This document shows positions 32,281-44,099 of a DNA stretch of 64,000 nt, piece by piece. A program made the translations under genes and the position numbers. Numbering within the stretch: the stretch's first letter is position 1; every line of letters starts with the position of its first letter. Source of the stretch: Tenrec ecaudatus. Its lineage: Eukaryota; Chordata; Mammalia; Afrosoricida; Tenrecidae. The notes beneath the pieces are model-generated. The model saw only the letters and a program-made list of their open reading frames with translations, did not search any database and had not been told where the DNA came from. Location: assembly GCF_050624435.1 (NCBI RefSeq), contig NC_134539.1, forward strand, positions 146,912,025 through 146,976,024. The letters are read 5' to 3'.

Positions 32281-33295
32281 CTAAGCGACCTTTTTTCTTG
32301 ACATTATAAAACAGTTCAGGGAAGACTACTCAATGAAGGAGCATTGACGGAAGGAAGGGATGTCCGTATGGACCAGAGAGGCTCAGAGGTAAGGTTACAC
32401 GCCCACAGCCATGTCACAATGTGCAGGCTTTCTGGCCTGCACGTACTTCCAAGCCTGGTAGTTGTATATAGGGCTCCCGTCGTCTCCCACCTGGTGGATG
32501 AGTTTTTCTTAGCTGGGACTTGGATTTTGGCTCTTGTCTCTGGGTCTGAGGGACTATGTGACACCCAGCAAATTGTCACCACACTGAGATTGCTGTGTCG
32601 GGTATTTTGCTGTGGAGGTGCGGTGGAAGACTGCTAGTTTTGAGGTCTCTGGTTCAGGGCTGCATGTCTTGGTGCTGGCTCTCACTTGAGCTATCAGTTG
32701 GGACATGCACGGCTTGATAGCTGGTCTCCAATCCTGGGTTTCGGTCTCAGTTTCCTCATGCGGCTGTAAGAAAACCACCCCCGAGCTCGCTCCCATCTTA
32801 TCTGGTCCACCTCTTCATGGCTTTCGCTGGCCTGAATGGGACTAATGTTCAGAAGAGTTTTAGGGATTCCACAAGGAGATTTAAAAAAAAAAAAAGAGAG
32901 AAGAGAAGCAAACTGTGCTCTAGAATAAGCACCCTCTCTGGTTCTGTGTGAACAGGTCTCTGGGTAATTTGGAGAATTTATGTCACCCTTTCTGGCGGCT
33001 GCAATCTTTCTAGCCTCTGGAATCCAGCAAGGAGCAAGCAAGGCTGAATGATCACTTTTCACCTTAAAAATCTCCGGGCCTACCCGCTGCCCTTCAATTA
33101 CTGAGGGGCGCTTGGCACCAACATCACCTGGCCTTTCAGGAAAAGGACCTGGTTCCCTTAGCTTCGAGGAGAAATAGAGGCACAGAGGTGAACTGCCCTG
33201 TGTCTTCTCTCAGCCCCCGTAGCACAGACAGTAATGGCGCCTTCTTATAGCTAACCAGGTTTGGCAAATGAGGGCGTTGAGAACCATACAAACCC
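32281..33295. other. Mostly unrecognised; weak MIR trace
   Basis: Around 33160-33200 ggagaaatagaggcacagag looks like an antisense MIR core. An A-run lies at 32881-32895. Nothing else assigned. Confidence 0.4.
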
Positions 33296-33347
33296 CCCAC
33301 CTCACTGCCATCAAGTTGACTCCGACTCATAGTGACCCTCCCTTTGG
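33296..33347 (-). mobile_element. AfroSINE-type tail fragment
   Basis: cctcactgccatcaagttga, ctccgactcatagtgaccct. It abuts the next SINE in inverted orientation. Confidence 0.65.
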
Positions 33348-33520
33348 TGCAGTGGGTTCCGAGGTGGGTTGCTAACCTCAAGGTCAGCAGTTTGAAGTCA
33401 CCAGCCCTCTGAAGGCGAATGATGGGGTTTTCTACTCCTGTAAAGAGTTACAGTCTCAGAAAACTGCTAGGGGCGCTCCTGTCCAGTCCCATAGGGTCGC
33501 TATGAGTAGGAGTTGAGAAC
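33348..33520 (+). mobile_element. AfroSINE-type SINE
   Basis: gttgctaacctcaaggtcag, ctcctgtaaagagttacagt, catagggtcgctatgagtag. Confidence 0.8.
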
Positions 33521-33692
33521 TAAAGGCAAAGAAAAGCAGGTCGTGTGGGTAACAGATAGGTGATGAAAGGAGAAGGGCCTAAGAGGGAGGAATGGGAGAA
33601 TTTATGAGAGGAGAAAAGAGAGATCTTATGAACTTTCAGACCCGGCTCAATTATTACTGTGTCTGTGTTCGATGATATCTGCTGTTGGCACC

Positions 33693-33770
33693 GGGACCCC
33701 TGGGGGGTGCAAATGGCTAAGCATTCAGTTACTGATAGGTTTGTCGGTTCGAATCCGACCAGAGTCAATT
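33693..33770 (+). mobile_element. AfroSINE-type head fragment
   Basis: gacccctggggggtgcaaat, tgtcggttcgaatccgacc (well-kept B box). Confidence 0.65.
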
Positions 33771-33794
33771 CTACCCACAGCCAGACTGTGTCTG

Positions 33795-33918
33795 TCAGAG
33801 CAGGACCGCTCATAACTGATCGCCTGGCCTGTCTTCTGAGGTGCGTCTGGGTGGATTTGAATGCTGGGTAAAAGAAGGGGAAAAGGCTTTAACGCCGTAG
33901 TGGCCCCCAGGGTGTCAC
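33795..33918 (-). mobile_element. AfroSINE-type fragment
   Basis: gatcgcctggcctgtcttct, gggtggatttgaatgctgg, ending ggcccccagggtgtc. Confidence 0.5.
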
Positions 33919-34151
33919 TGTTCATGGCAGAGCTTTTGGGCCAACCACCCTCATTTTAATATCTCCATATCGCCTGAGGTAGGATCAAAGAGTTCTGCTT
34001 CTAATGGCGTCAAAAGCCAAGGTGCCGATGGGCTCCTTAGCCACATGCATTGTCCTGAGTTGTGGGGAGCCACCTTGTTCTTTAGAGAATTTGATGACAT
34101 CACTTGGTGCCAACGTGGGCGATACCACGCCTGTGGGCACTGCAACAAGCT

Positions 34152-34170
34152 GGGCGGGCGGGGGGGGGGG
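34152..34170. repeat. G-rich homopolymer run
   Basis: Two short G-runs followed by an 11-G run. Confidence 0.95.
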
Positions 34171-34304
34171 CTGCAAAAGCAGATACCTACACTTGATCCT
34201 AGATAAAGTTTTACATTTCCAGGGGAGTGCTGTGTAAAATTTTATTTTTTCTTTTCTGAAAAGGGAGTGCTAGGCTCAATGCATTGGGAACTTGGACTCT
34301 AGGG

Positions 34305-34488
34305 CAGCAGTTCTCAACCTGTGGGTCACGACCCCTTTGGGGGTCGAATGATCCTTTCACAGGAGTCACCTGATTCATAACAGTAACAAAATGACAGTAA
34401 TGAAATAGGAACAAAAATAATTTTATGGTTGGGGAACCTGAGGAACTGTATAAAAGGGTGGCGGCATTAGGAAGGTTGAGAACCACTG
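34305..34488 (+). mobile_element. SPIN-type hAT MITE, copy 4
   Basis: 184 bp, cagcagttctcaacc...gttgagaaccactg, flanked on both sides by ctctaggg: a perfect 8-bp target duplication. A ~10-base gap occurs after atggttgggg. Confidence 0.95.
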
Positions 34489-34496
34489 CTCTAGGG

Positions 34497-35927
34497 GAAA
34501 AGGCTTGGGTTTTGTTGTGTTTTAACTCTGGCACGAAGTCATGTGTCTCTCATGCTTGAAGAGCTATCTCACTGGTTGGTGGCCATTCTCTGACTTAATG
34601 AAGAGTGTCTGGGGCTCAGGGATTGGCTTAGCTGGGGCTGGAAGTTCAGCCCAACATAAATGAGCTGAGTTCAGCAGAAGGAAAGGCAATGGATGGATGG
34701 GGTAAGGGAGGTGGGCCTTTGGGTAGGAACCAAGGCACCCCTCATTCTCTACTTATCCTGCCAATGGTCACATTATCGGCTTGAGAAGTTGAAGGTGATT
34801 CTTCAGGACCCAGGATGCGGGTAGAGAATCCATCAGCCTGCTTGGCGTTGGATTTGATACAACCTCAGAAGATGCCCAGATATTACACTGAGGGGTTTGG
34901 GCCAGATGCGATGCCGTGTACAGTGGCGTCCTGGGGACTTGGCTGCTGCAGTTTTAAAGCAGTTTCACCATCCTTTGTCCTGTGACGGCAGCTCTGCTCC
35001 TAACCTGAGGCTCCAGTGGCCCCAGGTCCCCGTTCCATACACCGTCCAAAATGCTGAGGCTGCATCAGCGTTGGGTGCCTTACCCTTGGAGTCTTTGTGT
35101 GGTCCTGCTTTGCTGAGCCGAGTGCCTTCCTCTGCAGGCGTGTCTCCGGCTGTCTCCTGGCTCTTGTCCTCTGTGTGCCAGGTCCCCTCCCCCAGAGGCA
35201 AGTCCTCTTGTCTCCCGTTCTCCTTCTTCCTCTCCCAGGGGCCTCTAAACATAAAAACATCAGGAATGGAATGATGCTGGGAGTGATTCGATAGCTCCTT
35301 AGGAGTGGGCTAGCCTGGGACCCTAAGGGTCCAGGGGCTGAGCAAGAATGCCCACAATGCCTGAAAAATGGTTTAGTCTGGAACAAAGACAAATGGGCAC
35401 TGCCCACTTATTCATGCATGTGGAGCTGATGAGAGAAAGGCCAGGGTACCTTTCTGAGGAGGAGGAGCCTTGCACCCCTGAAGACTTCCAGTGGTGATGC
35501 AAGCAGCATTCCGATCCCCAGGCTGTCCTGGGATGACACACCAGTTCTACTCCCAGCCCTGCCTTTGAGTTGATTTATACACACGGTGGAACAATGAAGT
35601 AGACTTCATAGCTGATGTCCATTGGTCAAATGCTTGTCTTAGAGTTAGCTACCTTTCAATGCATAAAAAAACCATTCAAGACACACTTCTGGCTACCCTA
35701 ACACATCTTTAACATACTGTTACAGTAACAATAATCATGTCTTCAAATCTAGTCTTTAGTCTAATTGGCTTTAAGAGGGTTGGTTTGTTATTACTGCAAA
35801 CCAGGGTGTGCACTTCCAGTTTTCAATGTAGTGGGATTCAGTTTGTAACTGTTTATAGTGTACGACTGTCTGTATATTTATATATATATATTTTAGAAAT
35901 TTACTTTTTATAGAAACAAATAACTGA
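34497..35927. other. No recognised feature
   Basis: 1.4 kb of unique DNA. Open frames up to 135 codons overlap on both strands at 34900-35400, with no recognisable product. Confidence 0.4.
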
Positions 35928-36010
35928 CTGCTCCTGGAAAGATGTGCCATCTCAGGAAGCCAATACGGGGTTGTTATGAGTCAGGATTGAGTCAATGGCA
36001 GTTGGGTCGA
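35928..36010 (+). mobile_element. AfroSINE-type tail fragment
   Basis: tgctcctggaaagatgtgcc, gggttgttatgagtcaggat, gagtcaatggcagttggg. Confidence 0.65.
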
Positions 36011-36049
36011 TGAGTTTGTATTGATTTCATTGCAGTGGTTTGTATTTAT

Positions 36050-36322
36050 CTATATGTGTGTTTATATACACACATGTGGACACACAGACATGCATGTACA
36101 CACATACCATACATGTATATATGCACACACTATACATTCATATATGCATATACCATGCATGTATATACACAATATAGTTGCACAATATACTACACACATA
36201 CATAACATGTACACTACATACTATATACTCCACACGATACATATATGTACACATGCACCTTGTCTATATGCACACATATACACATATATGTGTGTACATA
36301 TATACATACACACAGATAAATA
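36050..36322. repeat. Alternating purine-pyrimidine (CA/TA/TG) tract
   Basis: About 270 bases of degenerate CA, TA and CATG steps, far longer than any pure unit. It lies between two SINE tails (35928-36010 and 36325-36392), so it probably grew from SINE tail repeats. Confidence 0.9.
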
Positions 36323-36324
36323 TA

Positions 36325-36392
36325 AGCCACTGCCATGGAGTCAATGACAACTCACAAACCCAATGCCATTGAGCAGATTCATGTGTCTATGT
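36325..36392 (-). mobile_element. Two short AfroSINE-type tail pieces
   Basis: ccactgccatggagtcaatg, then the similar ccaatgccattgagcagatt starting 35 bases later. Confidence 0.5.
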
Positions 36393-36962
36393 GCACACAC
36401 CCTCACATACACATGTAGGAAAAACTGGTCCTTACAGTTGGTTGTTCTTGAGGCCATGTCTGAAGGAGGAAAGTATTTAAGTTTTGTACATCAAACTGGG
36501 TACTCCCTCCCACTTCATCTCACATTATATCAATTATTTCTTTACTTATTTACTTACTTAGTTCAGAACTGTTCTGAAAGTTCAGAATGTTCTCTGGTGA
36601 CCCTCAAACACCCCAGTTGTCTCCTGCCAGGATCCTTGGCAACCCCCACGAAGTTCCTCTTGGTCTGACCTCTGCCCCCTCCCCTGTCTTATCCCCCCCC
36701 CCCACCATGCCCTGCTAGCCCGGTGCCACCAGCACAACCCTCCCGCGGGCCCTGGAAATTCAGTGGACTCCTAGGTTCTGCCATGTGGCTCCTAAGGACC
36801 GATTTTCACGCCTGTCTCTAGAATACCTTGCCTCCCTCTCCTGAGTGCCCGTTCTCAGAGGGAACCCCTACCTCTCACTTCTTCTAGGGTTCCCTTCGAG
36901 ACAGCCCCCTCACTCTGATCCTCATGCTCAGACCCACCTCCTTTCTGGTTTCAGGCACTTTG

Positions 36963-37120
36963 CATGTCCTGGTGGTGCAGACGATTAAGCAATGGGCTGT
37001 TAATGTGCACCTTGATGTTTCAAATCCACCTGGTGGCCCCGGAGAAAGACCTGGGAGTCTGTTCCTGGAAAGATGGCCGCCAAGAGAAAACCCTGTGGAA
37101 TGTTCCAGGGCTCTGTTCTC
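36963..37120 (+). mobile_element. AfroSINE-type SINE
   Basis: gtcctggtggtgcagacgat, gatgtttcaaatccacctgg, agagaaaaccctgtggaatg. Confidence 0.7.
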
Positions 37121-37486
37121 TTGGTGATGGTTTCTGTTTTGCTTTTGTTTTTTTCCTATAGCGAGAGCAACGAGATGAATCGTTTCTGAAGGTTATGATA
37201 GAGGAGGGTGGAGTGAAATGAGAAGGTAACCGTAACGGAGGCAAGAATGCAGACAAGGTTCGGCACAAGATGTGCTGCCCTCTTGCACACACCCAAACCA
37301 CTGAATTGTAGGACACGTGAATAACACTGTTTTTTAAAATGTGTAGAACCAATTGATAAAGACCCTATGACGTATCATCACCGAGAACATACGCTGTGTT
37401 ATCGCGAAGACCCCACGAGGAGTTAACACTCAGACCGTTAGTAAGTAAGCCATTAAAAAAAGGTAGAAGAAAAAGAACATCTCACT

Positions 37487-37545
37487 GAGCACTTCTGCTC
37501 TGTCGCATGAGTCTGAATCGACTCGATAGCACCCGATGACAATTG
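37487..37545 (+). mobile_element. AfroSINE-type tail fragment
   Basis: ctgctctgtcgcatgagtct, gaatcgactcgatagcaccc. Confidence 0.65.
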
Positions 37546-38914
37546 TGTTAGAAGGATCCGTTGTCATGTCCGTCTCCCTCACTTGAGTATACGTGATCCG
37601 CGAGCTGTGTCGCCCTGGTTCATCCCTAAACCCTTAGCATGTGGCAAGAGGTCGTTGTTCAGCCCATAGTTCTTAGCTGGCTGGTATTTTATTAGCTTGA
37701 TGCAGAGTCGGGGAAAGAGAGTGGATGCAAAGTAATTCCTATGGCGGAGAGTTCAGGGTACCTTTAATCAACCCCTGGTTGACGGTGGGGACCTGGGTCT
37801 GTTAGGGGCAGAAAGTCCAGAGACCGCTGCTTCTGGGAGAGACCACCTCGAGGGCTGAGGAAGCTCCTGGCTCTGCTGGGTCAGCCCATCTGCAGACTTA
37901 CCACGCAGTACCATCTCGGGTCGCTTAACACTCCCACCCCATCCTCCCGCAAAGCCAAAGGTCTGTAATCCGAAAATCAACATCCCGGAGGTGGTGATTA
38001 GAGTGGGGAGGATGGAGAAACAGCAGAGGCCCAACCAACAGGCTTGTGCCAACAGCAGCTGCCGTGGAAGCAAACCCCCGCCACTGGCCCGAAGCCTGGC
38101 ACGTCCTCACGCCATCCAAGGAAAAAGAGCAGGGCAGCTGTTTTTTTTTCATGCATTTCAACTTGATGGCCTCTGGAGTGTGGTTTCTGAAGTCCTTGCC
38201 CACTTCCACTGGCCCCCTCGCTCCTCTCAGAAGACCAGCGCTTCCTGGGCCGCTCAGCAGGGAGAAGCTGGGAAGTTCTCCAGAAAGCCGAATGCCTCAG
38301 CTCAGGAGAACATCTGCCCTGTGTCTGGTCACGCAACTGGGACGGACACTCCTGAGACATATTTCAGCACATTCAAGGAAATCTACCCCCAATAAGTGGT
38401 GGCGTTTACATTTCTCTAGGGCCTGATTTCAGGGTTTTAAAGAGCTTTTGTTCATGTTGGGATTTTTGTTTAGACAGCGTTAGCATCTCCCAGACCGAAG
38501 TAGAGCGGCAAATAAGCAGGAACCCACAGGACTCTGTTAAGCCAAGATCAGCGGTGCCAAGAAGCATCTGCTGGTGACCCCAGGATGCGCCGGAAGAGCA
38601 TGTTCTTGCATTGACAGAATCATCCTCCTCAAGGGTCAAAGAGAAGCAAATACATCTGAAAGGGCCCAAGTCAAGGAGCCAGTGGGGACCTGGCCAGATC
38701 GCCATCTGTTTCAAATTAAATATGTTTATTATCTTTGCATCTTGTTCCCTTGCTCAGCATCATCCGTTAGAAGTGATCTCCTGTCAACCCCACTGAGAGC
38801 ATAGTTTCCTAAGTTTCTCCGGCTGCTTGTTCTCACAGGGATAGCTGTTCTTTGGTCTTGAACTCTCATGCGCACTCCTGGGATCCACAGGATGGGGGCA
38901 CAGAGGATCCCGCG
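37546..38914. other. No recognised feature
   Basis: 1.37 kb of unique DNA. Overlapping open frames of 94-134 codons on both strands at 37770-38430 show no domain I know. Confidence 0.4.
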
Positions 38915-39070
38915 TGGGTCATCACTTTGAATCCAACAGCCACTCAGAGAGAGAAAGATGCGATTTCCGTTCCTGTAAATGTTTCCTGCTTTAGAAACCT
39001 CAATGGCCAGTTCTCCTTTCTCCTATAGGGTCCCTCTGAGTCGGATTTGACTCAATGGCATTGGATTTTT
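38915..39070 (+). mobile_element. AfroSINE-type SINE
   Basis: actttgaatccaacagccac, gagagaaagatgcgatttcc, ctcctatagggtccctctga. Confidence 0.7.
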
Positions 39071-39166
39071 TGGGGGGGGGTAGGAGGTGGGCAGGAAGGA
39101 TTTATAGGATGATGTCTATGGGCTCCATTCCAACACACAGATCTTTTATTCCCGAGTTTGTCCCAA

Positions 39167-39365
39167 GGTGCCTGGGTGGGGCAGAAGGTTGGCTTGCCAC
39201 TACTAACCCAAAGGTTGATGGTTCAAACGCACTTCTGAGCGCCATGGAAGAAAGACCTGGAGATCAGTTTCTGTAAAGGTTTCCGTCAAGAGCGCTGGCT
39301 GGGGTCGCTCTGCTCTGTAGCTCACGGGTCATCAGGAATCAAAGTGGACTGGTTGGCGATGCATG
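39167..39365 (+). mobile_element. AfroSINE-type SINE
   Basis: ggtgcctgggtggggcagaa, gttgatggttcaaacgcact, tgtagctcacgggtcatcag. Confidence 0.75.
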
Positions 39366-39456
39366 TATTTGGTGTTGTTATATCCCTAAATCCTTGCTAA
39401 GTGCTGGAGGTATGGTGGCATCCAGCCAGCCAGTAAATAAATACGTAAGCAGAGTA

Positions 39457-39615
39457 AGGAGCCCTGCTGGCAATGGTTAAAGGCCCAGTCACTGGCGGAA
39501 AGGTAGGCAGTTCAAACCCACCCAGAACCACCAGCGGAGAAAGAGTTGGTGATGAGTTTCTGTCACTTGTGGCTCCTAGAAGTCGGAATCAACTCTGTTA
39601 CAATGGACAACAACA
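39457..39615 (+). mobile_element. AfroSINE-type SINE
   Basis: ggagccctgctggcaatgg, gtaggcagttcaaaccca, ctagaagtcggaatcaactc. Confidence 0.75.
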
Positions 39616-39767
39616 AAGTAATTGTTCTTTATGAAAGGTGGCAGAAATGAAATAAAGGCCATAGATAGAAAATACAAGTCAAGGATGACCTTCAGTTCAG
39701 AAAGTTCTCTTTGGACAAAAGAATTTGGAGCTGAGACTGAAAGGATAAGAACAAGCTACACAAATCA

Positions 39768-39972
39768 CACACTCCCTGCCATTGAGTTGCTGCTGACTCA
39801 TAGTGACCCTAAAGGATAGGGGAATCCCTCAACCCCTGTGGGTTTCTGAGACTAACTTTTTGTGTGAGTAGAAAGCCTCATCTTTCTCCCTCAGAACAGC
39901 CGGTAGTTTTGAACTGCTGACCTTGTGGCTTGTAGTCCAGGGCATGAGCTAATTACATCACCAGGGCTCCTC
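39768..39972 (-). mobile_element. AfroSINE-type SINE, full length
   Basis: ctccctgccattgagttgc, gagtagaaagcctcatcttt, aactgctgaccttgtggctt, ending caccagggctcctcc. Confidence 0.85.
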
Positions 39973-40044
39973 CAGCTACACAAATAGAAACTGGGAAATG
40001 TGTGTTCCAGGCCGAGGGAGCAGCAGTAGCAAAGTCTTGGAGAC

Positions 40045-40160
40045 ATCACCTGGGTGGCATACATGTTAATACACTCACTCACTGCTAATTGGAAGCTTGG
40101 ATATTCGGCTCCACTCGGAGGTATTTTGTTAGAAAGGCCTGGCAGTCTCCTTCAACTTGA
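40045..40160 (+). mobile_element. AfroSINE-type SINE, degraded
   Basis: cacctgggtggcatacatgt, tgctaattggaagcttgg, gttagaaaggcctggcagtc. Confidence 0.5.
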
Positions 40161-40388
40161 TAGCATCTTGCACTGGGAAGCAGAAATCCATTTTGAATAT
40201 GTTAACTGAGGAGACCTGTGACCAAGCACCATGTTGAAATGAAGACATCTCTTGCTAAGAAGTGTCTTGTAAGGGCGAACCTTATAATGTAATCATTGTA
40301 ACTCTATAAAAGGTGATAAAAATCCTAGAGAGGCCAGGCTATGGAGCTGACAACACGTGAGGCTGGGAGAATTTGAGATGATTCAAGG

Positions 40389-40614
40389 CAAGGGTCCTCA
40401 AACTACAGTCTGTGGGCCACATGTGGCCCACCGAGGACATTTCTCTGGCCCACTGGGTGTTTTTGCCCCGTTTTGTTTTTACTTCAAAATAAGATATGTC
40501 CAGTGGGGATAGGCATTTGTTCACAGTTTTTTTTTTTAAAACTATAGTCCAGCCCTCCAACAGGTCTGAGGGACAGTGAACTGGCCCCCTGTTTAAAAAG
40601 TTTGAGGACCCCTG
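40389..40614 (-). mobile_element. Second hAT MITE family, copy 1
   Basis: 226 bp with inverted ends caagggtcctcaaac and gtttgaggacccctg. Both flanks are attcaagg, a perfect 8-bp duplication. The interior has tgggccacatgtggccca and cttcaaaataagatatg. No transposase. A second copy (opposite strand) lies at 56818-57041. Confidence 0.92.
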
Positions 40615-40721
40615 ATTCAAGGGCTGGATATAAATCTAGAGCATGGGGTAGCAGAGAGATTTATGTACTGTGGGTGTTCTTCTTAGTCACTTCTCTGATC
40701 AACTTTGCTCCTTTTTGTGAA

Positions 40722-41323
40722 TGTGTTAGTCCAGGTAGAATAGAGAAACAAATTCATATGTATATAAGAAGGAGGTTTATATATAAGAGCAATTGAACAC
40801 TGAGAAAAGATCCCAGTCCAGATCAAGTTCATAGGTCCGATATTAGCCCATATGCCTGATACCAATCTATAAAGTCCTCTTCAGACTCATGAAACACATG
40901 CAATGATGCCAAATGCAATATGATCACAGGCCAGTGGGTAGAAAGTCTTTGGATCCAGTGGTGTTGTAAGCATCTTAGCACTGGCTGAGGTCTCTGAGTG
41001 GCTTCTCTCACTCCAGAGGTCTGATTGCACCAGGGGTGGTCCATGTGGCTTCTCCAGTTCCAAGGGCACAGCACCAGGTATCATGTCAGTAGAGTATCTC
41101 TCAGGGAGTGAGCCTTGACTCTTGCCAGTAGAGAGTCTCCAAGGGAGTGAGCAGAGAGAAAAGTGTTTTCTGCCTCTGAGGAGAAAATATAGGAGTTCCC
41201 AGAATTCTCAGGAGAAGGCCATGCCCACACAGAGGTCTCATTGGCTGTATTTTGATTAACAGGCCAGACTCCACCCCTACACTCTTAATCCTCAAATTGG
41301 CACCAGATTATGTAACTACCACA
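40722..41323 (-). mobile_element. Solo LTR of the TG...CA family, copy 3
   Basis: Starts tgtgttagtccaggtagaat and ends atgtaactaccaca (+ strand reading). Both flanks are gtgaa, an exact 5-bp target duplication that fixes both ends. At 602 bp it is the longest copy and holds an extra 'gggagtgagc' duplication near 41105-41160. Confidence 0.88.
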
Positions 41324-42439
41324 GTGAATAAAAGTGCTAGATGAGATGCAGAATTTCTGGGTACTGTCAATCAATGATGTACAAGCTCATTGCTCACCAG
41401 AAGTCAGTGATACAGGGGATGAGGAGGGAGAGAATCCTGACCCACAGAGAGAAGGAAGTATAAGGGCTCGGGAAGCAGGCCAGGCAACCGACTTCTCTAG
41501 TGTGGTCCTTTGAGTTCCAGGGAACTGGAGCTGATTTCTAAAAAGCTACTCTTCAAAATGCCCTGTCCTCTGTGGTCAGCATGAGAAACAATACTGCAAA
41601 CGGCCCCCTTGAGCAGTGTTGGTTCAGCTGAGGCCCTCTGCCTCCCTCTTATTTTTCAGCAGGTTGTTTGCTTTTCCACGGGCCTGCCCCAGAACAAACT
41701 GGCCCATTCTTTACTTTGCTTATCTCTTCTGTTTGGTGTTTTAGAGGTGTCTGAATTTAGGAGAAATATAATATTTGAATGCCTGCTCAGCTGCTTGCAA
41801 AGCAGAAGTCATTTTCTCCAGTTTACTTCGGGGAGCTGATTGGGCAAGTGGATGGTTCTGCTGGGTTTCTGGTCTGAGTGCCCCAGAATCTTGGAGCTGT
41901 GTGGAAGAAGACCGTCAGTGGTTGGTAGAACAAGGAAGACGTTCGGGAGTCAGAGAGGGCTCCGTGCACTCCTTAAAGTCAGTGGCTGCCCAGTCGTCTC
42001 TGGCATCTGATGACTCAGGAGAACTGTGCCCCACGGCTTCAATGGCTGACTCATTTGAAAGCACCGGCATGCACTAGCCAGTTGTACCACCCAAAGATGC
42101 CAGGCAAACAAGATGTCCTGACAAAGCAAAACAAACAAACAAACAAACAACCCCCCCTGGCTTTCCCCTGAAAGAAAAATGGGGAGTGACCAAGTGAGTA
42201 CCCGGAAATATGATCTCCCGTTCACACATGTCTGTCTTCTGCACAGATTAAGTCCTGTTGGAGTTTATCTCGAATGGACATGCTTTGTTTTAGTGCAACT
42301 TCCTGAATGTGCATCCCAGAGATTTCCCACCCGCCACCCCCTTCCACGGGCCGAGGCAACCTTTTGGAAGTGAGGTGTGCCTGTATATGTCTGAAGGTGA
42401 GTGGAGAGACCCACTCATTTTGGATCCTCTCTTCCCTGT
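41324..42439. other. No recognised feature
   Basis: Unique DNA with an (AAAC)n run at 42129-42151. Confidence 0.45.
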
Positions 42440-42800
42440 CTTTTTTTTTTTAAACAGTTTTATTGGCACGCAAGCTACCCACCCTATGACTCAACCATTC
42501 AATCATATCAAGAAGAGCTGCACAATCATTACTACAATAAATTTTAGGATATTCCCTTCTTTCTTGTACTCGGTGTTATTAGGTCTCCACTTCGCCCCAA
42601 CCTCACCTGCCATACTCCCAAGAAACCATTCATCCAGCCACTGTCTCTGTAGATTTACCCATCCTGGACTTCATAAACAGAAAAACATTCAGAAAACCAA
42701 ACCAAAACAAACATTGAACAACAATAACACAGTAAAAGAGAGAGAAACCTCAATCGGAAAGAAAGCAGAAAAGATGAAAAATTAGAACATAATTAAACTG
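42440..42800 (-). mobile_element. L1 3' UTR fragment
   Basis: Begins with a T-run and agttttattggcacgcaag, then tatgactcaaccattcaatc, gtctctgtagatttacccat and an A-rich stretch. The order matches an antisense mammalian L1 3' UTR. It differs from the G-rich-tract L1 subfamily in this window. Confidence 0.55.
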
Positions 42801-42925
42801 GGTCCAAAGAAAGGTCAAATGATAAGGTGTTAACTACATCGTCCCCTAACCCACTTCTCAATGTCCTCTGCATGAAAGCAAGGTGATTCACACCCTCGGA
42901 TGGGATACTTTCCAGTGATAATAGT

Positions 42926-43130
42926 AGTCCTCTCGGAGTGTTTTCTGTGGGCCAAGCACTGTGGGGACATTATGCAAATGTCACTTAATCTTCAGGAGAA
43001 TGTCTTAGTTAGACATTATTATCAGCAGCTCCATTTTACAGATGTGGAAACTGAGACAGAAGAAGGTCAAGAATTTGTCCAAGGTCCCACGAGTTAACCA
43101 ATAGTTAAACGAAGACCAGGTTCTCTAAGA
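42926..43130 (-). mobile_element. MIR
   Basis: gggccaagcactgtggggac, cacttaatcttcaggagaat, ccattttacagatgtggaaa, caaggtcccacgagttaacc. Nearly complete. Confidence 0.85.
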
Positions 43131-43540
43131 CTTTAGGGACCCGGGAGTGGACAGTGGAGAATGGGAAGGGGTGCATCCTGGCTTAAACACCAGCTGCTCC
43201 TACATCATAGCTGACAGCAACCACTGGGGTGAGAGGTAGGGGACTGGGTGGGGTCTCCAGCTACGACTTCTCAAGAGAAGCTTGTGGTTGACCTTGCATA
43301 TGAATGTACCTCCCTTTTTAAGTCAACTTGCTTAACTTTGCTATTTTCAATTCAAATCTTAAAACAGGTGGGATAAAGCAAACACACAGGGAGCCTCTAG
43401 TTGGCAAACTTTGTGAGATGATATTAGAAAAAGTTCCCCCTTTCACCCCTCACCCATGACTGCTAATGCTTGTCAACGGCACTTACAGGGTTATAGCCCA
43501 AAAGACCACCATTATGTCTGCAAGTTAAGTAATAATATAC

Positions 43541-43725
43541 CACAGGCTTTTTGTGGGTACCAGCAAGAATCAGCCTTGTAAGGTGCTTACATATTTAACT
43601 TGTACCATTTAATCTTCCCCAACAGTCCTGCAATTTACATCCATCCCATGACCCACATTTGACAGATGAGAGGATTGGCTTCAAAGGCATGGAGTCATAA
43701 GCCCGCAGTCACAAAAGAGCAAGCA
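43541..43725 (-). mobile_element. MIR
   Basis: taaggtgcttacatatttaa, atttaatcttccccaacagt, cacatttgacagatgagagg. Confidence 0.75.
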
Positions 43726-43737
43726 AGAGTGGTAATA

Positions 43738-43826
43738 GGCCGAAGCGCAAACTCCTGCTAATGGAAAGGTCAGAGGTTCGAGTCCATGGAGAGGTGTTCC
43801 AGAATCAAGGTGCGGCGTTCTATTTC
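43738..43826 (+). mobile_element. AfroSINE-type head fragment
   Basis: gctaatggaaaggtcagagg, ttcgagtccatggagagg. Confidence 0.6.
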
Positions 43827-43830
43827 CGGG

Positions 43831-44010
43831 AGGAGCCCTGGTGGCTTTGTGGTTTGAAGTTGGGCTGTGATCTGTAGCATCAGCGGTTTGGAACCATCAA
43901 CCCCTCCGAGGGAGAAAGATGGGCTTTCTATTCCTGTTAATAGCTACAGTCCCAGAAACCCACAGGGGCGGTTCTTACCTTGTCCTGTAGGGTTGCTATG
44001 AGTCAGCATC
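43831..44010 (+). mobile_element. AfroSINE-type SINE, full length
   Basis: ggagccctggtggctttgtg, ctccgagggagaaagatggg, gtcctgtagggttgctatga. The tail continues into the GA repeat. Confidence 0.85.
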
Positions 44011-44022
44011 AGAGAGAGAGAG

Positions 44023-44097
<75 letters not shown>
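44011..44097. repeat. (GA)n microsatellite
   Basis: 87 bases of GA with one 'agactg' interruption. Confidence 0.97.

Positions 44098-44099
<2 letters not shown>

Noticed and set aside
36430-36600. Possible third MER20 copy
   Set aside because: Only gtatttaagttttg resembles it; too little to support.
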